A stretch of DNA of 64,000 nt from positions 2,914,001 to 2,978,000 of the forward strand of contig NZ_JACBZM010000001.1 in assembly GCF_013408525.1 (NCBI RefSeq), given 5' to 3'. The notes below the pieces were generated by a model. That model was not told the origin of the DNA and did not search any database. It saw nothing but the letters and a program-made list of their open reading frames with translations. Numbering within the stretch: position 1 is the stretch's first letter; every line of letters begins with the position of its first letter. The position numbers were made by a program, and so were the translations under genes. The stretch is from Nocardioides aromaticivorans (lineage in GTDB: Bacteria > Actinomycetota > Actinomycetes > Propionibacteriales > Nocardioidaceae). Below, piece after piece: positions 57,214-64,000 of this stretch.

Positions 57214-57285
57214 TCAGCGCCGCGCGATGGCCACCACGGCCATCGTCAGCACGAGGGCCCACATCACCAGCGCGGCTGTCCACAT
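57214..57285 (-). CDS. Possible 23-residue membrane micropeptide
   Basis: ATG at 57285 reads MWTAALVMWALVLTMAVVAI then Ala-Arg-Arg: one hydrophobic helix with a basic end, complete in 24 codons. No clear ribosome site was seen. It resembles small single-helix subunits of transporters but no partner gene is nearby. It may be chance. Confidence 0.25.
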   Translation of the reverse strand: MWTAALVMWALVLTMAVVAIARR

Positions 57286-57385
57286 GATCGTCACACCCGT
57301 AGAGACGCGCGGGAGCCGGATTCGGTTGCATGCCCTGGCGTCGGCGATGGGGGACTCTGCCCACCCCCGTCGGATACTTGCCGAC

Positions 57386-57664
57386 GTGGTGAGCTTCCTC
57401 CTGTCGGTCACGTTCGCGTGCGGTGTGGTCATCGCGGTCGCGCACGTCATCAACGCCCGCTTCATCGCGCCCGTGTACGACGTCGTGGCCAACCTGGTCG
57501 CGTTCGTCTCCGCCGTCGCGGCGTCGGTGATGCTCGGCCACTGGATCCCGGCGGGGCTCTCGAGCCTCGCGGTCGTGTGCTGGCTGGGGCTCGCGCGGCG
57601 CACCTGGCGTGCGCTCCGCAACCGGGACGCGGCGCCGGCCGGGGAGCGGGTCAGCGCCCACTGA
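57386..57664 (+). CDS. Small integral membrane protein, unknown function
   Basis: A 92-residue protein with three predicted helices (SFLLSVTFACGVVIAVAHVI, NLVAFVSAVAASVMLGHWI, LSSLAVVCWLGLARR) and a basic tail. GATACT seven bases before the GTG at 57386 suggests a leaderless start; ATG 57347 would give a 105-residue form. It lies between the PPTase and tRNA-Arg genes. I do not recognise the family. Confidence 0.55.
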   Translation: MVSFLLSVTFACGVVIAVAHVINARFIAPVYDVVANLVAFVSAVAASVMLGHWIPAGLSSLAVVCWLGLARRTWRALRNRDAAPAGERVSAH

Positions 57665-57682
57665 GTCGTCGGACGCGAAGGG

Positions 57683-57755
57683 TGCCCCCGGTAGGAGTCG
57701 AACCTACGACCTTTCGCTTAGGAGGCGGCTGCTCTATCCACTGAGCTACGGGGGC
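57683..57755 (-). tRNA. tRNA-Arg (anticodon CCT)
   Basis: The minus strand folds as a 73-nt tRNA. The acceptor GCCCCCG/CGGGGGC is a perfect 7-bp stem, the D arm is GCTC/GAGC, the T arm GTAGG-TTCGACT-CCTAC and the anticodon loop CTCCTAA. The anticodon stem GCCGC/GCGAA has only three Watson-Crick pairs next to the loop and two outer mismatches. CCA is not encoded. Confidence 0.9.
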
Positions 57756-57986
57756 TCGGCGAACCATCTTGTCAGGACCGGGCGCGTCGGGCCGAGTCGG
57801 GGCGGGCCGGACGATTCGCCGCGCGGCGGGGTGAGCGGCGAGAATGGTGTCCATACCACGGACCCGGCTTGGCCGGGACCGTACGGTGGGTGCGGCGCGT
57901 GAGCGTCGTACGGCAGCTGACTCGGCAGCGCGTTGAGTTCCACTGACCACGTTCCGCCCCGAGGCGGCCGCACGACCAGGTGATTG
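57756..57986. other. Intergenic region between tRNA-Arg and the LCP gene
   Basis: About 230 bp contains the expected promoters for the tRNA (leftward) and LCP gene (rightward). No ORF with a convincing ribosome site, long repeat or known RNA was found. Confidence 0.4.
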
Positions 57987-59333
57987 ATGACGCAGGTAGC
58001 TCCTCCCCGGCCCACGCCGGGAGGTCCCCGTGAGCCCGGTAGCCGGGCTCGCCGCGTGTCGACCTCCCGTCCGGTACGACGCACCCGCGGCACGCGTGTC
58101 GCGGGCCGGCGCAAGCGGCCGCAGCCCGGCAAGGTGGTCTTCAAGGTCATCATCTCGAGCCTGCTGGGGCTGGGCCTGCTCACCGGCGTCGGCGTCGTGG
58201 CGCTCTACAACAACCTCAACGGCAACATCCAGCACGAAGAGGTCGACGCGCAGCTGAAGAACCGGCCCGACAAGGAGGCGGTGGCGGGTCCGCAGGAGCC
58301 GCTCAACGTCCTGGTCATGGGCTCGGACACGCGCTCCGGCGAGGGCAACGGCATCGACGGCGAGGCCGGCGGCGGTCTCTCCGACACCACCATCCTGTTC
58401 CACCTCTCGGCCGACCGGACGTTCGCCTACGGCATCTCGATCCCGCGCGACAGCGCCGTGATCCGGCCGACCTGCTACGACCACGACGGCAAGGAGATCG
58501 CCGGCAGCGGCGGCTACGTGAAGTGGAACGAGGCCTACGCCTCGGGTGGCCCGGCCTGCACGATCCAGCAGTTCGAGCAGCTCTCGCGCGTGCGCATCGA
58601 CAACTACGTCGTCGTCGACTTCAACCAGTTCAAGGACATGGTCAATGCCCTCGACGGCGTCGAGGTCTGCATCCCCGAGGACATCGACGACCCCAACCAC
58701 GACGTGCACCTCGAGGCCGGCACCCGCGAGATCAAGGGCAAGGAGGCGCTGACCTACGTCCGCGCCCGCTACCGCATCGGCGACGGCACCGACCCCAACC
58801 GCACCCGCCGCCAGCAGGCCTTCATCGGCTCGATGATCAACAAGGCGCTCACCGCCGGCATGCTGGCCCGCCCGGACCGCCTGATCCGGTTCATGAACGC
58901 CGCGACCTCCTCGCTGCAGACCGACTTCGACGGCATCGCCGAGATGGCCGACATCGCACTCACCGCGAAGGGCATCGGCGCCGACAACATCAAGTTCGTC
59001 ACGACGCCGTGGGTGTACTCCGACAAGGTCAGCGCCGGCATCGAGTGGACCCCCGAGGTCGACAAGCTCTGGCGCCTGGTCCGCAAGGACAAGCCGCTGA
59101 CCTCGGAGTTCCTCAAGGACGCGCTCAGCGCCGGCGACAAGCCCGACGGCACGCCGTCGGCCGGCGGTTCGGGCTCGGCGAGCGACAAGGCGAGCGACAA
59201 GGCCAGCGATTCCGCCAGCGGAAGCGCCTCCGGCGGTGCGACGGGTGGCGCCACCGACACCGCGACCGACGGTACGACGAACGGCTCGGACGGCCTCTCC
59301 GACGAGGGCCGCGCCGCCGCCGGCCTCTGCTGA
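57987..59333 (+). CDS. LytR-CpsA-Psr (LCP) family cell-wall polymer ligase
   Basis: A 448-residue protein with an Arg/Pro-rich cytosolic N-terminus (1-50), one TM helix (VVFKVIISSLLGLGLLTGVG) and an extracytoplasmic LCP domain: LNVLVMGSDTRSGEG, DTTILFHLSADR, SIPRDSAV, VRIDNYVVVDFNQFKDMVNA, ALTYVRARYRIGDGTDPNR. The C-terminal 60 residues are Ser/Gly/Ala/Asp repeats. LCP enzymes attach arabinogalactan or teichoic-type polymers to peptidoglycan. ATG 57987 is chosen over the adjacent TTG. Confidence 0.93.
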   Translation: MTQVAPPRPTPGGPREPGSRARRVSTSRPVRRTRGTRVAGRRKRPQPGKVVFKVIISSLLGLGLLTGVGVVALYNNLNGNIQHEEVDAQLKNRPDKEAVAGPQEPLNVLVMGSDTRSGEGNGIDGEAGGGLSDTTILFHLSADRTFAYGISIPRDSAVIRPTCYDHDGKEIAGSGGYVKWNEAYASGGPACTIQQFEQLSRVRIDNYVVVDFNQFKDMVNALDGVEVCIPEDIDDPNHDVHLEAGTREIKGKEALTYVRARYRIGDGTDPNRTRRQQAFIGSMINKALTAGMLARPDRLIRFMNAATSSLQTDFDGIAEMADIALTAKGIGADNIKFVTTPWVYSDKVSAGIEWTPEVDKLWRLVRKDKPLTSEFLKDALSAGDKPDGTPSAGGSGSASDKASDKASDSASGSASGGATGGATDTATDGTTNGSDGLSDEGRAAAGLC

Positions 59334-59347
59334 GGGACCCGACTGCC

Positions 59348-59533
59348 ATGGCCGACACCCGCGATCCGGACGAGCCGGAGTGGAAGCGCAAGCGCCGCCT
59401 CGCCGCGATCTTCGGCGACGTCGAGCCCTCGGTGACCTCCGACGAGAAGGACGACGCCCGACCTGAGGCGGCCCGTGAGTCCGCCTCGGAGAAGTGGCTG
59501 AAGGAGCAGGTGCCGCCCCACCACGGCCAGTGA
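59348..59533 (+). CDS. Small conserved hypothetical protein
   Basis: A 61-residue, charged, soluble protein: MADTRDPDEPEWKRKRRLAA at the start, then IFGDVEPSVTSDE, ending KWLKEQVPPHHGQ. This start and end pattern recurs in small actinobacterial proteins of unknown function. It lies 14 bp after the LCP gene and probably shares its transcript. No known domain was recognised. Confidence 0.7.
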   Translation: MADTRDPDEPEWKRKRRLAAIFGDVEPSVTSDEKDDARPEAARESASEKWLKEQVPPHHGQ

Positions 59534-59581
59534 GCGGGTGTCCGGTGTCGGCCCGGTCGGACGTCGGGCGGCGAGGGTTGC

Positions 59582-59694
59582 GTCATGCGAAGCGGTCGTC
59601 CGAGCGCTCGGTTCGTATGACGTCCCGGGCCTGGTCCGTGGCGGCGAGGGTTGCGTCATGCGAAGCGGTCGTCTGGGCGCTCGGTTCGTATGAC
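59582..59694. repeat. Two copies of the GTCATRCGAA hairpin (same family as 5448-5776)
   Basis: 40-nt hairpins at 59582-59621 and 59655-59694: GTCATGCGAA, a 20-nt loop with GCGGTCGTC and GCGCTCGG, TTCGTATGAC. The repeat spacing is 73 bp, with GGCGAGGGTTGC preceding each. Arms, loop length and much of the loop match the array near 5.5 kb. It lies between the small-protein gene and mscL, in a 292-bp gap that holds no gene. Confidence 0.92.
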
Positions 59695-59825
59695 GTCCCG
59701 CCGACGTTGCCGGCGTGCGCACCGCGAGGCGGAGGATCTCGGTCGAAAACGAGCGGTGCCGCCCCACCACGGTCAGTGATGGAGCGGCACCGGGAGTGCT
59801 GCGGGCCGGCGTTGCCGGCCGGGGA

Positions 59826-60200
59826 TCAGCGGTTCTGGAGCGAGTCGCGGATCTGGGTGAGCAGGACGATGTCCGGGGCCTCGGCCTCGGGCTGGTCCGG
59901 GAAGAAGCGCTCCTTCGCCTTCGTGTACGGCGTCACGACGAGGAAGTACACGATCGCGGCGAGGATCACGAAGGAGATCACCGCGGTGATGAAGGTGCCG
60001 ATCGGGATGCCGACTCCGTCGCTGTCCTTCCAGATGACGACGCTGTCGAAGTTGGGGCTGCCGCCGAAGATCCGCGACACGAAGCCGAGGAGAACGTCGG
60101 TGAAGGTCTTGACGACGACCGCGAACGATGTGGCCATGATGAAGGCAACGGCCACGTCGACCAGGTTGCCCCTGAGCAGGAACTTCTTGAACCCGTCCAT
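59826..60200 (-). CDS. mscL: Large-conductance mechanosensitive channel
   Basis: A 124-residue channel. The N-terminal amphipathic helix MDGFKKFLLRGNLVDVAVAF leads into TM1 (FIMATSFAVVVKTFTDVLLG), a periplasmic loop and TM2 (TFITAVISFVILAAIVYFLV), ending in the acidic/helical tail ERFFPDQPEAEAPDIVLLTQ. It opens under membrane tension to release solutes on osmotic downshock. AGAGGAG lies eight bases before the ATG. Confidence 0.96.
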   Translation of the reverse strand: MDGFKKFLLRGNLVDVAVAFIMATSFAVVVKTFTDVLLGFVSRIFGGSPNFDSVVIWKDSDGVGIPIGTFITAVISFVILAAIVYFLVVTPYTKAKERFFPDQPEAEAPDIVLLTQIRDSLQNR

Positions 60201-60259
60201 GTGATCTCTCCTCTTTCCGAGACTTCCGCGTAGTGAGCGTGCTACGACTGCGAAGCAAC

Positions 60260-60922
60260 CTAACTGCGACGCCATGTATAAGTCACGTAGGCAGCAACGG
60301 ACGCGGACGTGACCTGATACACGTCCTCCTGGGCCAAGCCCACCACCACCAGGCGCCCCGGCAGGGCACCGTCCCCGGCGTGGCGCGCGTCGGGAATCGC
60401 CAGCACCAGCGCGTCGTCGGCCAGGGGCTCGGCGGTCCCGGCCTGCGGATCGGTCGCCACCAGCGTGATCCGGTCGCCCACCGTGAGCAGCGCGGCCTGC
60501 CCCGCGTCGGACAGTCGCACGGGCAGCGCGACCGTGCCCGGGGGCTGCGCCGAGGCGAGCCCCTCACCGACCAGGCGGACGTCGGTGACCGGCTCCCCTG
60601 CCCGGAGCGGGGCCGCCAGCACCCGTCCCTCGGGGTGCCCCTCCGCCCCCTCCGGTACGACGCCGGGCGGCACCTCCGCGTCCACGAGGTCGTCGTCGGT
60701 GAGGACGTGGCCGGCGGGCAGGTCGCGGGCGGCGACCCGCAGGCCGGTGCTCGCCGGTGGTGGCGGCGCGAGGGTGTGCAGCGCGGCGGCGACCGCCCCG
60801 GCGGCCAGCAGGACCGCGAGCGGCCGGCGCCGGCGGAGCACGCGGCGTCGTACCCGGGTCAGGGTGTCGGCGACGCGGTGCCGCAGCGGGCGGGGCGGGC
60901 GGGGCGGGGTGGACGGAGCCAT
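60260..60922 (-). CDS. SAF-domain protein (CpaB/RcpC-like)
   Basis: A 220-residue membrane-anchored protein. An Arg-rich N-terminus and one TM helix (PLAVLLAAGAVAAALHTLAP) precede a SAF domain (VAARDLPAGHVLTDDDLVDA, GRVLAAPLRAGEPVTDVRLV). The C-terminal part continues as in CpaB/RcpC pilus assembly proteins. No other Flp pilus genes are nearby, so it may be a stand-alone member. Confidence 0.8.
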   Translation of the reverse strand: MAPSTPPRPPRPLRHRVADTLTRVRRRVLRRRRPLAVLLAAGAVAAALHTLAPPPPASTGLRVAARDLPAGHVLTDDDLVDAEVPPGVVPEGAEGHPEGRVLAAPLRAGEPVTDVRLVGEGLASAQPPGTVALPVRLSDAGQAALLTVGDRITLVATDPQAGTAEPLADDALVLAIPDARHAGDGALPGRLVVVGLAQEDVYQVTSASVAAYVTYTWRRS

Positions 60923-60988
60923 GCCCGCGACGCTAGGTCGTGGCGCGACCGCGTGCAGCGGTCATCCACAGGCCCCGAGCCGCAGGCC

Positions 60989-61327
60989 TCAGGCGGGGGA
61001 GGCCGCCGCGCCGGTCGAGCTCGACGAGGAGCTGCTCGACGAGCTGCTCGACGAGGAGCTGCTGGACGAGCTGCTCGAGGAGTCGGAGGACGACGAGCTG
61101 GACGAGCTGTCGGACGAGGTCGACGCGGCCGGCGTCGTCGACGTGCTCGAGGAGCGGCTGTCGGTCTTGTAGAAGCCGGAGCCCTTGAAGACCACGCCGA
61201 CGGAGTTGAACACCTTGCGCAGCACGCCGTTGCACTCGGGGCAGACGGTCAGGGCGTCGTCGCTGAAGCTCTGGACCTGCTCGAACGCGTGGCCGCACTC
61301 GGAGCAGCGGTACTGGTAGGTGGGCAT
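60989..61327 (-). CDS. FmdB-family zinc-ribbon protein with polyserine tail
   Basis: A 112-residue protein. MPTYQYRCSECGHAFEQVQ and VCPECNGVLRKVFNSVG give the two CxxC pairs of an FmdB zinc ribbon; VVFKGSGFYKTD is also family-typical. Residues about 60-105 are almost all Ser with a few Asp and Thr, then STGAAASPA. A perfect CIRCE element lies 25 bp upstream, so HrcA/heat-shock control is likely. The molecular role of FmdB is unclear, and RNA or protein-quality functions are guesses. Confidence 0.88.
   Translation of the reverse strand: MPTYQYRCSECGHAFEQVQSFSDDALTVCPECNGVLRKVFNSVGVVFKGSGFYKTDSRSSSTSTTPAASTSSDSSSSSSSSDSSSSSSSSSSSSSSSSSSSSSSTGAAASPA
61017..61120. repeat. Low-complexity DNA encoding the FmdB polyserine tract
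   Basis: A run of GAGCTGCTCGACGAG-type units on the plus strand, read on the minus strand as AGC/TCG/TCC Ser codons. In another frame it would encode an acidic Leu/Glu/Asp coiled coil, which I treat as a shadow. Length variation by slippage is likely. Confidence 0.75.
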
Positions 61328-61351
61328 CGGTGGACTCCGTGGTGATGCGTG

Positions 61352-61378
61352 TTGGCACTCTCGACTGTCGAGTGCCAA
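61352..61378. promoter_or_regulatory. CIRCE element (HrcA operator)
   Basis: TTGGCACTC-N9-GAGTGCCAA has perfect 9-bp arms and the exact 9-bp spacer of CIRCE (consensus TTAGCACTC-N9-GAGTGCTAA), with one compensated change per arm. It lies between fmdB and the penicillin-acylase-like gene, 25 bp from the former's start and 73 bp from the latter's. Confidence 0.9.
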
Positions 61379-61450
61379 TGATACGTCACGCCCACAGGAG
61401 GGTGGGCATTCGCCGCGACGCAGGGACCACCCGGCACAATGGCGCCCACC

Positions 61451-64000
61451 ATGGTGGACGGAACCAGCAGCACCGACGACGCGCCCGCCGCGTCCCCGCT
61501 CCAGTCCCGCGAGGCCACGACGGACCTGACCCGCCGGGGCTTTCGCGCCTGGTCGGGCCCCCTGCGCTGGATGGCCGGCATCGCCGTCCTCCTGGCGCTG
61601 GCGCTGGTCGCCGGGCTCGTCACCGCGGTCGTCGTGGTCCGCCGCCCGTGGCCGCAGACCAGCGGCGAGATCGAGCTGTCCGGCCTCGAGGGCGAGGTCG
61701 AGGTGGTGCGCGACGACGCCGGCATCCCGCAGGTCTACGCGGACTCGATGCACGACCTGATGATGGCCCAGGGCTTCGTCCACGCGCAGGACCGCTTCTT
61801 CGAGATGGACGTACGACGCCACGCGACCGCCGGGCGGCTGTCGGAGCTGTTCGGCGAGGACGGCCTGGAGAGCGACCTGGTGGTGCGCACGCTCGGCTGG
61901 CGGCAGGTCGCGGAGCAGGAGCTGACCATGCTCCGCCCGGCCACCCGCAGCGCGCTCGACGCGTACGCGGAGGGCGTGAACGCGTGGCTGGCGGGCCGTT
62001 CGACGTCCGAGATGGCGCTCGAGTACACCCTGCTCGGCATCACCGGCCTCGACTACACCCCCGAGAAGTGGAGCGCCGTCGACTCGATCGCCTGGCTCAA
62101 GGCGATGGCGTGGGACCTGCGCGGCAACCTCGAGGAGGAGATCGGTCGCGCGCTGACCGCCGCCGCGGTCGGGACGGAGGCGAGCGCGGAGCTCTACCCG
62201 TCGTACCCCTTCGAGAAGCACGCGCCGATCGTCGAGCAGGGCGGCCTGCTCGGCGACGTGTTCGACCAGGACGTCGAGCCCTCCGGGTCCGACCTGCTGC
62301 GGCGTCCCGCGCCGGGCGGGCGGCGTACCGTCGCCGCGCTCGCCGGCGTGCGCTCCGTCCTCTCCGGGGTGCCGGCGCTGCTCGGCAGCGGCGACGGGAT
62401 CGGCAGCAACAGCTGGGTCGTCGACGGCGAGCACACCGCGACCGGTGCGCCGATCCTCGCCAACGACCCCCACCTCGGCATCTCGCTGCCCGGTGTGTGG
62501 ACCCAGGTCGGGCTGCACTGCCGCACGGTGTCCACCGAGTGCCCGATGGACGTCGCCGGCTTCAGCTTCTCCGGCGTCCCCGGCGTCGTGATCGGCCACA
62601 ACGCCGACATCGCGTGGGGCTTCACGAACCTCGGCCCCGACGTCACGGACCTGTACGTCGAGCGCGTCTCCGGCGACACGTGGCAGTCCGGTCGCAAGGA
62701 GCTCCCGCTGACCACCCGCGACGAGACGATCGAGGTCCGTGACGGCGACCCGGTGGACATCACCGTGCGGTCCACCGACCACGGGCCCCTGCTGACCGAC
62801 CTGGTCGACCTCGACGAGGAGCTCGACGCCGTCGACCTCGCCGACGACGACGGGCTCGTCGAGCAGGCCGACGACGTCGCGCGGGCCGACACCGCCGCGC
62901 CCGGCGACGGCTGGGACGTCGGGGTCTCGCTCGCGTGGACCGCGCTCCAGCCGCACCCCACCGCCGATGCGCTGCTGGCGCTCGACATGGCGAGCGACTG
63001 GGAGTCCTTCCGTGCCGCGCTCAGCGACTTCGCCGTGCCCGGCCAGAACGTCGTGTACGCCGACCGCGAGGGCCACATCGGCTACCAGGCGACCGGCCTG
63101 GTGCCGATCCGCAGGGCCGGCAACGACGGGCGCACGCCCGCCGCCGGCTGGGAGCCGGACACCGCGTGGACCGGCCGCTTCGTCCCGTACGACGCCCTGC
63201 CCAACGTGCTCGACCCCGAGTCCGGGATCATCGCCACCGCCAACCAGGCCGTCATCGACCCGCGCCGCTACCCGCCGCACCTCACCGACGACTGGGACCA
63301 GGGCTACCGCTCCACCCGGATCAACGAGCTGCTCGACGCCGACGACGAGCTGAGCGTCGCCAAGATGGGGGCCATCCAGCTCGACGACTGGAGCGCGATC
63401 GGCGAGGCGCTGACGCCGTACCTCCTCGAGGTCGACCTGCCCCGCGGCTACTACTCCGACGGCCAGAGGCTGCTGCGCTCGTGGAACTACCGCCAGGGCC
63501 CCGACAGCGCGGCTGCCGCCTACTTCAACGTGGTGTGGCGCCAGGTGCTCGAGCGGACCTTCGCCGACGAGCTGCCCGCGGCGCTCGAGCCGGACGGCGG
63601 CGACCGCTGGTTCACGGTCGTGGCGCGGATCCTGCGGCGCGCGTCGAGCCACTGGTGGGACGACGTCGAGACCGACGACGTCGTGGAGGACCGCGACGAC
63701 ATCCTGCGCGAGGCGATGATCGCCGCGCGCGACGAGCTCACGGCCCGGCAGTCGCCCAACGCCGACGAGTGGACGTGGGGCGCGCTGCACGAGCTCGAGC
63801 TCCGCTCGGCCACCCTCGGCGAGTCCGGCATCGGCATCGTCGAGCGGCTGTTCAACCGCGGCGGCTGGGAGGTCGGCGGTGGGGGATCGCTCGTCGACGC
63901 GACCGGCTGGGACGCGCGGGAGGGGTACGACGTCGTGACCGCCCCGTCGATGCGGATGGTCGTGCCGATGGACGACCTCGACGCCGCGACGTGGATCAAC
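61451..64000 (+). CDS. Penicillin acylase family protein (N-terminal nucleophile hydrolase), 3' end outside window
   Basis: 850 codons are open to the window edge with no stop. Residues about 41-65 form a TM or signal-anchor helix (MAGIAVLLALALVAGLVTAV). The alpha-subunit region has VVRDDAGIPQVYADS and GFVHAQDRFFEMD; the autocatalytic cleavage and Ser nucleophile site is GSNSWVV near residue 318, followed by LANDPHLGISLPGVW and GHNADIAWGFTNL. The precursor would split into alpha and beta chains and hydrolyse amides such as acyl-homoserine lactones, beta-lactams or acyl peptides. Divergent from fmdB across the CIRCE element. Confidence 0.92.
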   Translation, partial: MVDGTSSTDDAPAASPLQSREATTDLTRRGFRAWSGPLRWMAGIAVLLALALVAGLVTAVVVVRRPWPQTSGEIELSGLEGEVEVVRDDAGIPQVYADSMHDLMMAQGFVHAQDRFFEMDVRRHATAGRLSELFGEDGLESDLVVRTLGWRQVAEQELTMLRPATRSALDAYAEGVNAWLAGRSTSEMALEYTLLGITGLDYTPEKWSAVDSIAWLKAMAWDLRGNLEEEIGRALTAAAVGTEASAELYPSYPFEKHAPIVEQGGLLGDVFDQDVEPSGSDLLRRPAPGGRRTVAALAGVRSVLSGVPALLGSGDGIGSNSWVVDGEHTATGAPILANDPHLGISLPGVWTQVGLHCRTVSTECPMDVAGFSFSGVPGVVIGHNADIAWGFTNLGPDVTDLYVERVSGDTWQSGRKELPLTTRDETIEVRDGDPVDITVRSTDHGPLLTDLVDLDEELDAVDLADDDGLVEQADDVARADTAAPGDGWDVGVSLAWTALQPHPTADALLALDMASDWESFRAALSDFAVPGQNVVYADREGHIGYQATGLVPIRRAGNDGRTPAAGWEPDTAWTGRFVPYDALPNVLDPESGIIATANQAVIDPRRYPPHLTDDWDQGYRSTRINELLDADDELSVAKMGAIQLDDWSAIGEALTPYLLEVDLPRGYYSDGQRLLRSWNYRQGPDSAAAAYFNVVWRQVLERTFADELPAALEPDGGDRWFTVVARILRRASSHWWDDVETDDVVEDRDDILREAMIAARDELTARQSPNADEWTWGALHELELRSATLGESGIGIVERLFNRGGWEVGGGGSLVDATGWDAREGYDVVTAPSMRMVVPMDDLDAATWIN

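Noticed and set aside
61015..61172. Acidic Leu/Glu/Asp coiled-coil reading frame on the plus strand
   Set aside because: It is the antisense reading of the FmdB polyserine tract; the zinc-ribbon frame on the minus strand is the supported gene.

Overview
This window looks like chromosomal DNA of a high-GC actinobacterium, most likely Nocardioides or a close relative. The evidence is very high GC, frequent ATGA start/stop overlaps, GTG starts, several leaderless-looking promoters, IdeR/DtxR, LytR-CpsA-Psr and F420-type LLM proteins, and a CYP51 locus arranged as in mycobacteria. No insertion sequence, prophage, integrase or CRISPR array was seen. The accessory character comes from catabolic clusters, regulators and many intergenic palindromes.

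Layout. 0-5 kb: start of a probable patatin gene, then a self-regulated TetR with a heterodimeric ABC exporter, and a lipoprotein. 5.4-8.6 kb: a 93-bp tandem repeat and a metNIQ-type importer. 8.7-14.3 kb: a shikimate/quinate-to-protocatechuate operon (transporter, AroQ, shikimate/quinate dehydrogenase, QsuB-like dehydratase) facing a LacI regulator. 14.3-14.7 kb: a gene-poor, highly structured stretch with a 12-residue leader ORF. 14.8-21.8 kb: MFS efflux pump with MarR, GH13 glucosidase, thioesterase-like protein, DtxR regulator, sirtuin, and an isoaspartyl methyltransferase carrying an in-frame palindromic element. 21.8-30.4 kb: SigE-family sigma factor with a membrane beta-propeller partner, then a cluster with a secreted acidic protein, a GyrA-like/methyltransferase fusion, a sortase and an ECF sigma factor fused to zinc finger, membrane anchor and extracellular domains.

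30.5-36 kb: one 1,832-residue acyl-CoA carboxylase. 36-46.8 kb: sterol/lipid oxidation locus (LLM oxidoreductase, TetR, two P450s including CYP51, 3Fe-4S ferredoxin, SDRs, aldehyde dehydrogenase, 3-hydroxyisobutyrate-dehydrogenase-like protein, CMD-family protein) with a KstR-type box at its divergent promoter. 46.9-56.4 kb: TetR divergent from an eight-gene operon for uptake and breakdown of an amide- or amine-type compound (amidohydrolase, FAD amine oxidase, cupin, Opp/Dpp ABC importer). 56.4-64 kb: phosphopantetheinyl transferase, tRNA-Arg, LCP cell-wall ligase, MscL, SAF-domain protein, FmdB zinc ribbon behind a CIRCE element, and a truncated penicillin-acylase-family gene.

The most notable signals are: (i) a shared promoter, AAGGT-N15-CTCSTAC, before the ECF fusion gene, the sortase and the secreted protein, which points to a local self-regulated cell-surface regulon; (ii) a palindromic element found once as an intergenic hairpin and once in frame inside a gene; (iii) a 40-nt GTCATRCGAA hairpin family present at two distant loci; (iv) the leader-ORF/three-way-junction region near 14.4 kb.
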